NCBI GenBank assembly: GCA_040754335.1
Contig: JBFMCV010000005.1
Span: 1-64,000 of the forward strand
Reading direction: 5' to 3'
From: Thermodesulfobacteriota bacterium
GTDB lineage: Bacteria; Desulfobacterota_D; UBA1144; Nemesobacterales; UBA2774
DNA length: 64,000 nucleotides
Of the stretch, positions 1-8,300 are shown in pieces (the stretch's first letter is position 1; every line of letters starts with the position of its first letter). Both the position numbers and the translations under genes were made by a program. The notes under the pieces are model-generated. The model did not search any database. It worked only from the letters and a program-made list of their open reading frames with translations, and was not told where the DNA came from.

Positions 1-154
1 CCTTCGTTACCACGGGAGCTCCGAACGTCTTCTCTATAAGAACGTTCCTCCCCCTCGGCCCCAGCGTCGCCTTCACCGCGTTCGCCAGCGTGTTCACGCC
101 CTTAAGTATCGCGTCCTGCGCCGCCCTTTCGAATTTTATCTCCTTCGCTGCCAT
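1..154 (-). CDS. groEL: Chaperonin GroEL, N-terminal fragment (runs off window)
   Basis: This is the 60-kDa chaperonin subunit that folds cytosolic proteins in an ATP-driven double ring with GroES. Only the first 51 residues are inside the window, and the gene continues past base 1. They read MAAKEIKF, then [20 protein letters not shown], then [12 protein letters not shown], the standard GroEL amino terminus including the [10 protein letters not shown] segment. The ATG at 154 follows a strong AGGAGG ribosome site near 165-170. It lies 55 nt downstream of groES on the same strand, so the two form the usual groES-groEL operon. Identity is certain; only completeness is lacking. Confidence 0.96.
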   Translation of the reverse strand, partial: MAAKEIKFERAAQDAILKGVNTLANAVKATLGPRGRNVLIEKTFGAPVVTK

Positions 155-209
155 TTCTCTGTGACCTCCTCAGATGTTTTCTGAATGTTTTCTATTGACT
201 TCTATTAAT

Positions 210-497
210 TCAATCGACTACGGCTAATATGTCTTCTTCCCTGAGTATCAGGTAATCCTCTCCGTCTATGCTGATGTCAATTCCCCCGTACTTGCTGAAG
301 AGCACCTTGTCGCCTTTCTTTATATCCAGCGGCTTTTTCGTACCGTCCTCGAGAATTCTCCCCGTCCCGACTGCTACCACCTTGCCTTCCTGCGGCTTCT
401 CCTTCGCTGTATCGGGAATTATAATTCCGCCCTTCGTCGTCTCTTCGGTGTCGAGTCTCTCTATCAAAACCTTATCGTGCAGCGGCCTTACCTTCAT
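210..497 (-). CDS. groES: Co-chaperonin GroES
   Basis: This is the 10-kDa lid of the GroEL folding chamber. The 95-residue product has the normal family length and features: [14 protein letters not shown] at the start, the mobile-loop region with [15 protein letters not shown], the [13 protein letters not shown] segment, and the C-terminal [15 protein letters not shown]. The ATG is preceded by AAGGAGG about 8 nt upstream. It is first in the groES-groEL operon. A sigma70-like promoter and a degenerate inverted repeat lie upstream, so heat-shock control is plausible but not of the textbook CIRCE form. Confidence 0.97.
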   Translation of the reverse strand: MKVRPLHDKVLIERLDTEETTKGGIIIPDTAKEKPQEGKVVAVGTGRILEDGTKKPLDIKKGDKVLFSKYGGIDISIDGEDYLILREEDILAVVD

Positions 498-558
498 TGC
501 AAACTTCCTCCTTACAAGGTTATTATCTGAAATTTATTGTTGGCTGGAAATTCTGCGT

Positions 559-576
559 TTACTCTAAATGAGCTAA
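559..576. promoter_or_regulatory. Imperfect inverted repeat in groES leader (CIRCE-like position)
   Basis: On the plus strand TTACTC (559-564) and GAGCTAA (570-576) form an imperfect palindrome separated by 5 nt, between the groES -10 and its start codon. CIRCE is TTAGCACTC-N9-GAGTGCTAA. This site keeps the TTA..CTC and GAG..TAA outlines but has shorter arms and a shorter spacer. It sits where an HrcA operator usually lies, but the match is weak. Confidence 0.3.
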
Positions 577-589
577 CTTACCGCGAATT

Positions 590-617
590 AAAATAACCAT
601 ACCGACTGCTTTGTCAA
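590..617 (-). promoter_or_regulatory. Promoter of groES-groEL
   Basis: On the minus strand there is a perfect -35 TTGACA (612-617), a 16-nt spacer and a TATTTT -10 (590-595). The start site would fall near 583, giving a leader of about 85 nt before groES. The form is housekeeping sigma70-like rather than sigma32-like. Confidence 0.55.
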
Positions 618-808
618 GTTTAAACCATATAATATACCGAAAGAAAATCATAAATTAAAGACAACCTGCCAATTCTTGAAAATCCGACACAAAAGCGATA
701 TGTTAAGTCTTCAGACCGTAGCCGCCGGAAGGCGGGTTTTGACGAACACCGGCGGTACAGTGGTCAATGGGAATATCGAATATCATTGAGGGCCGGGGAT
801 AGAGCGCG

Positions 809-1441
809 ATAGTTAAATCAAGAGTTTCAACCGAAGTCTTCAAGGCTTCCGACCCGGAAGCGCCCCCGAAAGCGGCATCCGTACTGAAGGGCGGAGGGCT
901 AATCATATATCCGACCGAGACACTCTACGGGATCGGAGCCCTTGCATTGAGCGAAAAACCGGTAGAGAGGGTCTTTGAAATCAAGGGACGGCCCCACGGC
1001 AACCCCATACCAGTCCTAGGAAGGGATATAAAGATGCTGGAGGAGCTGGTCGAATTCAACGAAGCGGCTCTGGCTCTCGCCGAGAATTTCTGGCCGGGAC
1101 CGCTTACGCTCGTATTAAAGGATAAAGGGAAGCTCCCCCGGCTTATAACGGCGGGTACCGGCAAAGCGGCCGTACGGGTCTCCGCCAGCCCTTTCGTAAT
1201 AAGTCTTTTTAACGAGCTCGACGGTCCGCTGACATCGACGAGCGCCAACCCCAGCGGGAGTGAAAACCTGCTGGTATTCGACTATATTTACCGTATATTC
1301 GATGGTAAAGTTGAACTTATAATAGATTCTGGTAACATTCCGCCCTCGAAAGGGTCTACTATAGTGGACGCGACGACTACTCCTCCCATGATATTGAGAG
1401 ATGGTGACTTAACTCCCCGTGAATTAAAGGAGTTCTTCTGA
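809..1441 (+). CDS. tsaC: Threonylcarbamoyl-AMP synthase, TsaC/Sua5/YrdC family (non-canonical start)
   Basis: It makes threonylcarbamoyl-AMP from threonine, bicarbonate and ATP for the t6A37 modification of ANN-decoding tRNAs. The reading frame contains the family signature GGGLIIYPTETLYGIGALAL, then KGRPHGNP, WPGPLTLVLK, AAVRVSASP, PLTSTSANPSG and the C-terminal STIVDATT/ILRDGDLTP, in the normal order. The frame is open from the stop at 800-802, yet no ATG, GTG or TTG occurs before the PTET motif. The first ordinary start, TTG 947, lies after it and would remove the active-site region. I place the start at ATA 809, preceded by GGGGAT at 795-800, because it restores normal length (about 210 aa). 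CTG 884 is an alternative. The stop overlaps the next ATG by one base. Family certain, start uncertain; a base error at the start codon is possible. Confidence 0.82.
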   Translation: MVKSRVSTEVFKASDPEAPPKAASVLKGGGLIIYPTETLYGIGALALSEKPVERVFEIKGRPHGNPIPVLGRDIKMLEELVEFNEAALALAENFWPGPLTLVLKDKGKLPRLITAGTGKAAVRVSASPFVISLFNELDGPLTSTSANPSGSENLLVFDYIYRIFDGKVELIIDSGNIPPSKGSTIVDATTTPPMILRDGDLTPRELKEFF

Positions 1442-2664
1442 TGCCGACTGTAAGAGGGTTCAAGGGGATAAGATATAATCCCGACAAAATCGAAGACTTC
1501 GGCAGCGTCCTGGCGCCGCCCTACGACGTTATCAGCCCCCGTGAGCAGGAAGAATTCCACGAGACGCATCCGCTTAACGTAATACGTCTCATCCTCCCCA
1601 AAGGTGAGGGCGACGTTAAATATGAGCGGTCGGCGAAGACGTTCAGGGACTGGTTCGTAAACGATACGCTCATACAGGACAAGGAACCGAGCATCTATCC
1701 TTATTATCAGGATTTCGAGGAAAACGGAAAGAAATTTACGCGGAAGGGGTTCATCGCCAGGGTCAAGCTCGAGGACTTCTCGACGAAAAAAATACTGCCC
1801 CACGAGATGACGTTCCCCAAGCACAAGCTCGACAGGCTCAAACTGAATACCGCGTGCAGGGCCAATATGAGCCCCGTATTCTCCGTCTACTCTGACCCCG
1901 AGGGGTCCATCGAAAATCTGATAGACAGTAAGCTTCCCGAGAAGCCCATATTCGACGTCGTATACAAGGACGGCATCAGGAACAGATTATGGAAGATTTC
2001 CGACCCAGAGACGATCTCGCTCATAACGGACAGGATGGCAGACATGAGCTTCCTTATCGCAGACGGCCATCACAGGTATGAGACCGCTCTTGAGTACAGG
2101 AGGATACAAAGGGAGAAAAAGGAAGGGACCGGGGAAGAGCCCTTCGACTACGTTATGACGTATATCGCGAGGGGTGAAGGCCAGGGGCTCATCATCAACC
2201 CCACCCACAGGGTCATAAAAAACCTCGGCCGATATACGGCGGAGGGATTTCTCGAGAGGCTCGGCGAGGAATTCAGTGTCGAAAAAATGCCTTTAAACAA
2301 AGGGGTCTCGGACATCGGCTACGAAGAATTCGCGGTTGTTACGGGGGATGACGGATTCGCATACAGAGTATCCGAACCTAAAGCCACCCAGACGGAATAC
2401 GCGAGACTTGGAGTGATGCTCCTCCACAATATCGTGTTCAAGAAGATCCTGAACGAAGAGGAGGCAGGCATATTCTACACGAAGTATCTGGATGAGGCCC
2501 TCGGGCTCGTCAGGAGCGGCGAGTATAAGCTCGCATTCATTCTCCCCGAACTCAGGGCGAACGACATATTCAAGGTCGTCATGACTGGCGAGAGGATGCC
2601 CCACAAAACCACCTATTTCTACCCGAAGATACTATCCGGCCTTACGTTCTACCCACTCTGGTAA
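1441..2664 (+). CDS. DUF1015 family protein
   Basis: This 407-residue cytosolic protein matches DUF1015: a start with RGFKGIRYNP, the SVLAPPYDVISPREQ motif, HPLNVIRLILPKGE, a central HEMTFPKHKLDRL and the strongly conserved FLIADGHHRYETALEYR. Biochemical function is not established; members often sit near serine or other housekeeping genes. The IADGHHRYETA motif, with adjacent histidines and a charged cluster, looks catalytic or metal-binding. It is translationally coupled to the preceding Sua5-type gene (TGATG overlap), so the two are almost certainly co-transcribed. No membrane segment or signal peptide is visible. Confidence 0.9.
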   Translation: MPTVRGFKGIRYNPDKIEDFGSVLAPPYDVISPREQEEFHETHPLNVIRLILPKGEGDVKYERSAKTFRDWFVNDTLIQDKEPSIYPYYQDFEENGKKFTRKGFIARVKLEDFSTKKILPHEMTFPKHKLDRLKLNTACRANMSPVFSVYSDPEGSIENLIDSKLPEKPIFDVVYKDGIRNRLWKISDPETISLITDRMADMSFLIADGHHRYETALEYRRIQREKKEGTGEEPFDYVMTYIARGEGQGLIINPTHRVIKNLGRYTAEGFLERLGEEFSVEKMPLNKGVSDIGYEEFAVVTGDDGFAYRVSEPKATQTEYARLGVMLLHNIVFKKILNEEEAGIFYTKYLDEALGLVRSGEYKLAFILPELRANDIFKVVMTGERMPHKTTYFYPKILSGLTFYPLW

Positions 2665-2749
2665 AAAACGCCCTATCCGGCGACTCATTCAAAACCCCCG
2701 GTAGGGGACGGGGATATGCGGACTAAAATGCTATTTTCACCAAGACATC

Positions 2750-2778
2750 TTCGCTCCGACTCCAATTTGATTTATAAT
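2750..2778 (+). promoter_or_regulatory. Possible promoter of lemA-DUF2207 operon
   Basis: A perfect TATAAT (2773-2778) lies in the 182-nt gap before lemA, 17 nt after a weak TTCGCT -35 (2750-2755). The leader would be about 60 nt. Confidence 0.4.
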
Positions 2779-2846
2779 TTATCCGGCAGCAGCAATTCGC
2801 AGGCGATATTCGCAAATCGAACCGGCTATCGCGGAGGGAGAGAGAC

Positions 2847-3404
2847 ATGTCGGCATTTCTGATACTGCTGGTAATAATAGCACTCATAGTACTGGCGTTC
2901 GTCGGGATTTATAACGGGCTTGTAAGACTGAGAAACACATCGGAGCAGGCGTGGTCCGATGTGGACGTGCAGCTCAAGAGGAGATACGACCTTGTCCCCA
3001 ACCTCGTCGAGACCGTGAAGGGTTACGCGTCGCACGAAAAAGAGACTTTCGAAAAGGTCGTCCAGGCGAGGAACCAGGCGATGCAGGCCACGTCCCCCGC
3101 CGACAAGGCACAGGCGGAGAATTTTCTCCAGTCCACGTTGAAGAGCCTCTTCGCACTTGCCGAAGCGTATCCCGACCTCAAGGCGAACCAGAACTTCATT
3201 CAGCTGCAGTCGGAGCTCGCCAATATAGAGGAGCAGATACAGCTAGCCCGCCGCTACTATAACGCCGTGGTGAGGGACTTGAATACGAAAATAGAGTCGG
3301 TACCGAGCAACCTCGTAGCGAACATGTTCAATTTCCAGAAGAAAGAGTATTTCGAGCTCGACTCCGAAGAGGAAAGAAAGGTCCCTCAGGTGAGCTTCAG
3401 CTAG
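2847..3404 (+). CDS. lemA: LemA family protein
   Basis: This is a 185-residue membrane-anchored LemA protein. One N-terminal hydrophobic helix (about residues 2-24) is followed by IYNGLVRLRN, the SEQAWSDVDVQLKRRYDLVPNLV signature, a helical region rich in Q/A, and the C-terminal NTKIESVPSNLVANMFNFQKKEYFELD, all family hallmarks. The topology is a short periplasmic tail with a cytosolic coiled helical domain, or the reverse. The molecular role is unknown. The SD GGAGGGAGAG precedes ATG 2847. The DUF2207 gene starts 33 nt downstream, an association seen widely, so the two products probably work together at the membrane. Confidence 0.94.
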   Translation: MSAFLILLVIIALIVLAFVGIYNGLVRLRNTSEQAWSDVDVQLKRRYDLVPNLVETVKGYASHEKETFEKVVQARNQAMQATSPADKAQAENFLQSTLKSLFALAEAYPDLKANQNFIQLQSELANIEEQIQLARRYYNAVVRDLNTKIESVPSNLVANMFNFQKKEYFELDSEEERKVPQVSFS

Positions 3405-3437
3405 AGATATGCGCGTCTGAAACGGACGTTCCGACGA

Positions 3438-5135
3438 ATGAACAGAGCAACCGCACTGGTATTATTGATTCTCTCCTCTCTCTGGTTTTCATTTTCAGGC
3501 GTATCCCAGGCCGAGGAAATAAGGGGCTTCCACTCGGAAATATTCATAAACCGGGACGGGACGATAGACGTCCGGGAAGACATAGAGTACGACTTCCAGT
3601 ACGCCGAGCGCCACGGCATCTACAGGGACATCCCGTACAACTACGACTTCGGTTACAAGAGGTACAGCATCAGGCTCGACGTGACGGACGTCACGGATTT
3701 TAACGGCACCCCGTATAAATACGAAGTCAGCAGCGGAGGCGGATATGTCCATATCAGGATAGGCGACCCCGACGCGACTGTCACGGGCGTGCACGGATAC
3801 AGGATCGAATACAGAGTGAGGGGGGCCATAGCGTTTTTCGAAGACCACGACGAGCTCTACTGGAACGTAACGGGGGACGAATGGAGAGTCCCGATAATGA
3901 GAGCGGGCGCAGAGGTCTTTTTCGAAGTAGAGACGAACGAAGGCGTGAATGCCGAATGTTATACCGGCGGGAGAGGCTCGAAGGCTCAGGACTGCAGCCA
4001 TAAAATCTCAGCGGGAAGCGTGAGCTTTCAGACGAAGAATCCGCTCTGGGCCGGCCAGGGGCTTACAGTCGCAGTCGGACTGCCCAAAGGGCTTATAGAG
4101 GAACCCTCGGCAACGACGAAAGCGATATGGTTCTTATCCGACAACTGGTATTTCGGCCTCCCGTTCCTAACCTTTTTCGTCGTAGCCTACATATGGAACA
4201 GCCGCGGGAGGGACCCCGAGGGAAGGGGAGTGATCACCGTCCGGTATGAGCCACCCAAGAACCTCACGCCCGCAGAGGCGGGTACGCTCGCGGACGAAAG
4301 GGCCGACATCCTCGACATCACATCTACAATAATAGACCTCGCAGTGAGGGGATACCTGAGGATAGAAGAGATCGAGAGCACGAAATTTTACTTCTTCACG
4401 GACAGGGATTACAGGCTAGTAAGGACTAAAGAGCCCGCGCCCGGAGAGCTGAAGCCCCACGAAGAGAAGATATTTTCGGGCATCTTCAAAGGGAAGGAAA
4501 AGGTCCTCGTTTCGGACCTCAGGAATAAGTTCTATACCGAGCTTCCACCCATCAAGAAAGCGCTCTACGGAGAGCTCATCGGCAGGAAATACTTCCCCGC
4601 AGACCCCGAGAAGGTCAAGGGTATTTATAAATGGATCGGAATCATAATCCTAATTCTTTCGTTCGTCCTGTTCAGCAACTTCCTTTTAAAGCTCTCGATC
4701 GCGCTTTCGGGTCTGATAATACTCGTCTCGTCGAGATACATGCCGAGGAAAACAAAGGAGGGTGCGCTCCTTAACGAAGAGCTCCTCGGGTTCAGGGAGT
4801 TCATAGACAGGGCGGAGAAGGACAGGATCGAGGCTCTCGCAAAGAACGACCCGACGCTCTTCGACAGGATACTGCCTTTCGCGCTCGTATTCGGGCTCGA
4901 GGACAAATGGGCGGACGCGTTCCGGGATATGTACAGGGAACCGCCGTCCTGGTATTCCTCTCCCAACTACAGGGGCTCGTTCTCGCCGAACGCGTTCGTT
5001 TCAGACCTGGGCAGGAGCCTGGGAGTGATGAGCAGCACGCTCTCCTCAACGCCCAGGAAATCGGGCGGGAGCGGACTTGGGGGAGGCGGCTCGAGCGGCG
5101 GCGGCTTCGGCGGGGGCGGCGGCGGGTCCTGGTAG
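3438..5135 (+). CDS. DUF2207 domain membrane protein
   Basis: This is a 565-residue DUF2207 protein. It has a cleavable signal peptide (MNRATALVLLILSSLWF, cleavage near SQA-EE) and an extracytoplasmic beta-rich domain opening with FHSEIFINRDGTIDVREDIEY and ERHGIYRDIPY. A transmembrane helix near residue 240 (NWYFGLPFLTFFVVAYIW) follows, then a cytosolic part with TPAEAGTL and ITSTIIDLAVRGYL. Two more hydrophobic helices lie near residues 395-435, and the tail is composed almost wholly of Gly and Ser. That Gly-rich end (about residues 540-565) is typical of the family. It is the second gene of the lemA operon. Function is unknown. Confidence 0.9.
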   Translation: MNRATALVLLILSSLWFSFSGVSQAEEIRGFHSEIFINRDGTIDVREDIEYDFQYAERHGIYRDIPYNYDFGYKRYSIRLDVTDVTDFNGTPYKYEVSSGGGYVHIRIGDPDATVTGVHGYRIEYRVRGAIAFFEDHDELYWNVTGDEWRVPIMRAGAEVFFEVETNEGVNAECYTGGRGSKAQDCSHKISAGSVSFQTKNPLWAGQGLTVAVGLPKGLIEEPSATTKAIWFLSDNWYFGLPFLTFFVVAYIWNSRGRDPEGRGVITVRYEPPKNLTPAEAGTLADERADILDITSTIIDLAVRGYLRIEEIESTKFYFFTDRDYRLVRTKEPAPGELKPHEEKIFSGIFKGKEKVLVSDLRNKFYTELPPIKKALYGELIGRKYFPADPEKVKGIYKWIGIIILILSFVLFSNFLLKLSIALSGLIILVSSRYMPRKTKEGALLNEELLGFREFIDRAEKDRIEALAKNDPTLFDRILPFALVFGLEDKWADAFRDMYREPPSWYSSPNYRGSFSPNAFVSDLGRSLGVMSSTLSSTPRKSGGSGLGGGGSSGGGFGGGGGGSW

Positions 5136-5325
5136 CCGCTCCTACGAGCTCGATCCGATTCTAAAACTACCAAAGCACTGCATCATCCCGGCCGGATTGG
5201 AGATTCCGGACATGCACCGGGAACCGACAGTAATCATTAATAATATGCACCTGCAAAGATTGTCCCAATTCCAGACGGAAAGGGATTATAATTTATAGGG
5301 GGAATCGAAAACCGCAGGCAAGAGA

Positions 5326-8300
5326 ATGCAAGACAAGCACACTCCGAAAAAACAGGCAACAGACGGACCGGGCCCGCTAAAAAACCGCTCTGGAGCGCGC
5401 GGCGGAAAGGAGGGCCGGCGCCGGCTGATTCCCGAATCTCAGCCCGACCAACACCTTTTATACAAATCCTTTTACGAGTTCAGCCCGCTCATGTTCTTCA
5501 CCATAGATAATAAAGGTACGGTCAAAGCCGTAAATTCAGTAGGCGCGGAGCATCTGGGGTATTCGGCGGATGAACTGATTGAACAGCCGGTGCTGAAGGT
5601 GTTTTATCCCGAGGACAGAAAAAGCGTACTCGCACAGATGAAGAAATGCCTGAACAATCCGAACCAGGTGCATACATGGGAGATCCGCAAGGTCAAAAAA
5701 GACGGCACTTTGATCTGGGTCCGGGAAAACGCCGAGGCGGCACCAAGCGGCGGGAGAAAAACCCGCATAAATATAGTATGCGAAGATATAACGGACCAAA
5801 AGAACGCGGAGTTTTTGCTGAACACGGAAAACAAAGTGCTCGAGTTGATCACACGCAACACTTCGTTGAACCGTATTCTCGACTACCTCTGTCGCCAAGC
5901 CGAGAGTCAGGCTCCCGGCATGCTCTGCTCGTTCCTTATACTCGATGAAGCAGGGAAGCACCTCAGGCACGGCGCGGCGCCGAGCCTGCCGAGGGAGTAC
6001 ACAAGGGCGATAGACGGTGTCCAGATAGGGCCCGGTGTAGGCTCGTGCGGCACGGCTGCCTACCTGAAAAAGCCCGTAATCGCGAGCGACATAGAAACCG
6101 ACCAGCGCTGGGCGGATTACAAGCACCTTGCGCTAAAGCACGGCCTCAAGGCCTGCTGGTCAACGCCGATACTGTCGACTGAAAAGAACGTACTCGGCAC
6201 CTTCGCCATGTACTACGATCACTCCCGTTCTCCGAATTCTCACGAAAAAAAGATAATAGAGGCGGCGACGCACCTGGCCCGCATCGCGATCGAGCGGATG
6301 AAGGCCCAGGACCTCGCCAAGCAGTTCGGCGAAATCCTCGAAGAGTCGCTCAACGAGATTTACATAATAGACGCCGAGACGTGCAGGTACCTCCAGGTAA
6401 ACAAAGGAGCCAGGATCAATCTCGGATATACGTACGAAGAGCTTCTCGACACGGACACTGTCGAAATTAACCCGGACCTCACGCCGGACTTCCTCGGCAG
6501 AGCCGAAACGCTGATTTCGGGCGACCGCAAAAAAATACGGATCGAAGGCGTTCACAGGCGAAAGGACGGCACGCGGTACCCGGTCGAAACTTATCTCCAG
6601 CTGTCGAGCTTCAATGGCAAGAAGGTATACATCGCCGACGTCATCGATATGACCGAGCCGAGAAAGCGGGAAGAAGTGCTGAGGGAGCACGTCGAGCAGC
6701 TATCGAAGAAAAACAGGTACGAATCGATAGTCCGGGCGGTGACAGAGAGCGTGCACCAATCGCTCGACTTGCAGGACGTGTTCGAAAACGCCGTGGACGC
6801 GCTCAACAAGAACGTGGAAGGAGCAAGCAGCGTCGTCATATTCATGGCCGAGGGGAACGACGCCGTACTGAAAGCCGACAGGGGCCACTCGGACTGGTAC
6901 ATAGAGCGTCTCAGAAAAATTCCTTATCCCAAGGGCGCCACGTGGAAAACTATCCTGGACGGTGTACCGAGATACGTTCCCGACACCGACGAGGACGACG
7001 TACTGGGTCCGGCGGGAAAAGAATTCGGCACGAAGAGTTATTTGTCCATGCCGATACAGTCGGAAGGGACGACAGTCGGATGCATCCATATCCATTCCCA
7101 GGAAAAGCAGAGTTTCAGCATCGAGGACCTCGACATGCTGCAGATCGTTGCGCGGCAGCTTGAGTCGGCCATCAAGAACGCGAACCAGGCGGAGGCTCTG
7201 AAGAAATCCGAGGAAGACATCAAGCAAAAACTGACCGAGCTATCCAAGAAGAAAAGATACGAAGAAATTATCGGCACGATCACGAGGAGCGTCCACAGCT
7301 CCATAGACATACAGGAGGTCCTCGAGAACGCAGTCGACGCGATGAACAAGAACATAGAAGGCGCAGACAACGTCTCAATTTACTTCGTCGAGGGGGACGT
7401 GGCAGTTATCCAGGCATACAGGGGATATCCGGAGTGGTTCCTCAATAAAACGAGCCGTATTCCGCGCCCGAAAGGCTTCACCTGGAAAACGATACTGGAA
7501 GGGAGACTGATCTATAGCCCGGATATCGAGAACGACCCTGTCATCGGCCAGGCCGGGAGAGATGTGGGAACCAAGAGCTACGCCTCCATGCCGATCAAGT
7601 ACGACGGCAAGACCATAGGATGCATAAACATAAATTCATTCAGGACGAACGCGTTCGACGAGGACGAGCTCGACCTTCTCGAGATCATCGCGGCCCAGAT
7701 AGAAATTGCCGTAAACAACGCGCGGCAGGCGGAGGCGCTTAAAGAATCCGAAGAGAGGTACAGGATATTATTTGCACAAACGCCCGTCGGAGTATATACG
7801 TACGATAAAAACCTGGTTATTACCAACGTAAACGAAAGGCACGCGGAGATAATGCACTCTTCGCGTGACAAGATAATAGGTCTCGATATAAACGACCTGG
7901 AAGACAAATCATTCAATTACATTCATGAACAGGCGGTACAGGGACAAAAATCGAGACACGAGGGTTATTACAAATCAACGACAGGCGATGCGGAGCTTTA
8001 CATACTGGTGTCCGCTACGCCGCTCAAGGACGCACAGGGCAATATTGTGGGGGGAATGTCGGTAGTGGAAGACATCACCGACCTTAAGAACGCCGAGGAC
8101 TTGCTCAAAGAGAGCGCCAGCAGGTACCGGACACTGGTCGAGAATATAAGCGACCTGATCGTGGAGACGAGCGCCGACGGCAGGTTTATTTATCTAAGCC
8201 CGAAACACGAGGATGCTCTCGGATACAAGCCCGAGGAGCTTGTAGGCAGAGATATTTTCGAGAACGTTCACCCGGAGGACAGACCGCACGCCATGAAAGA

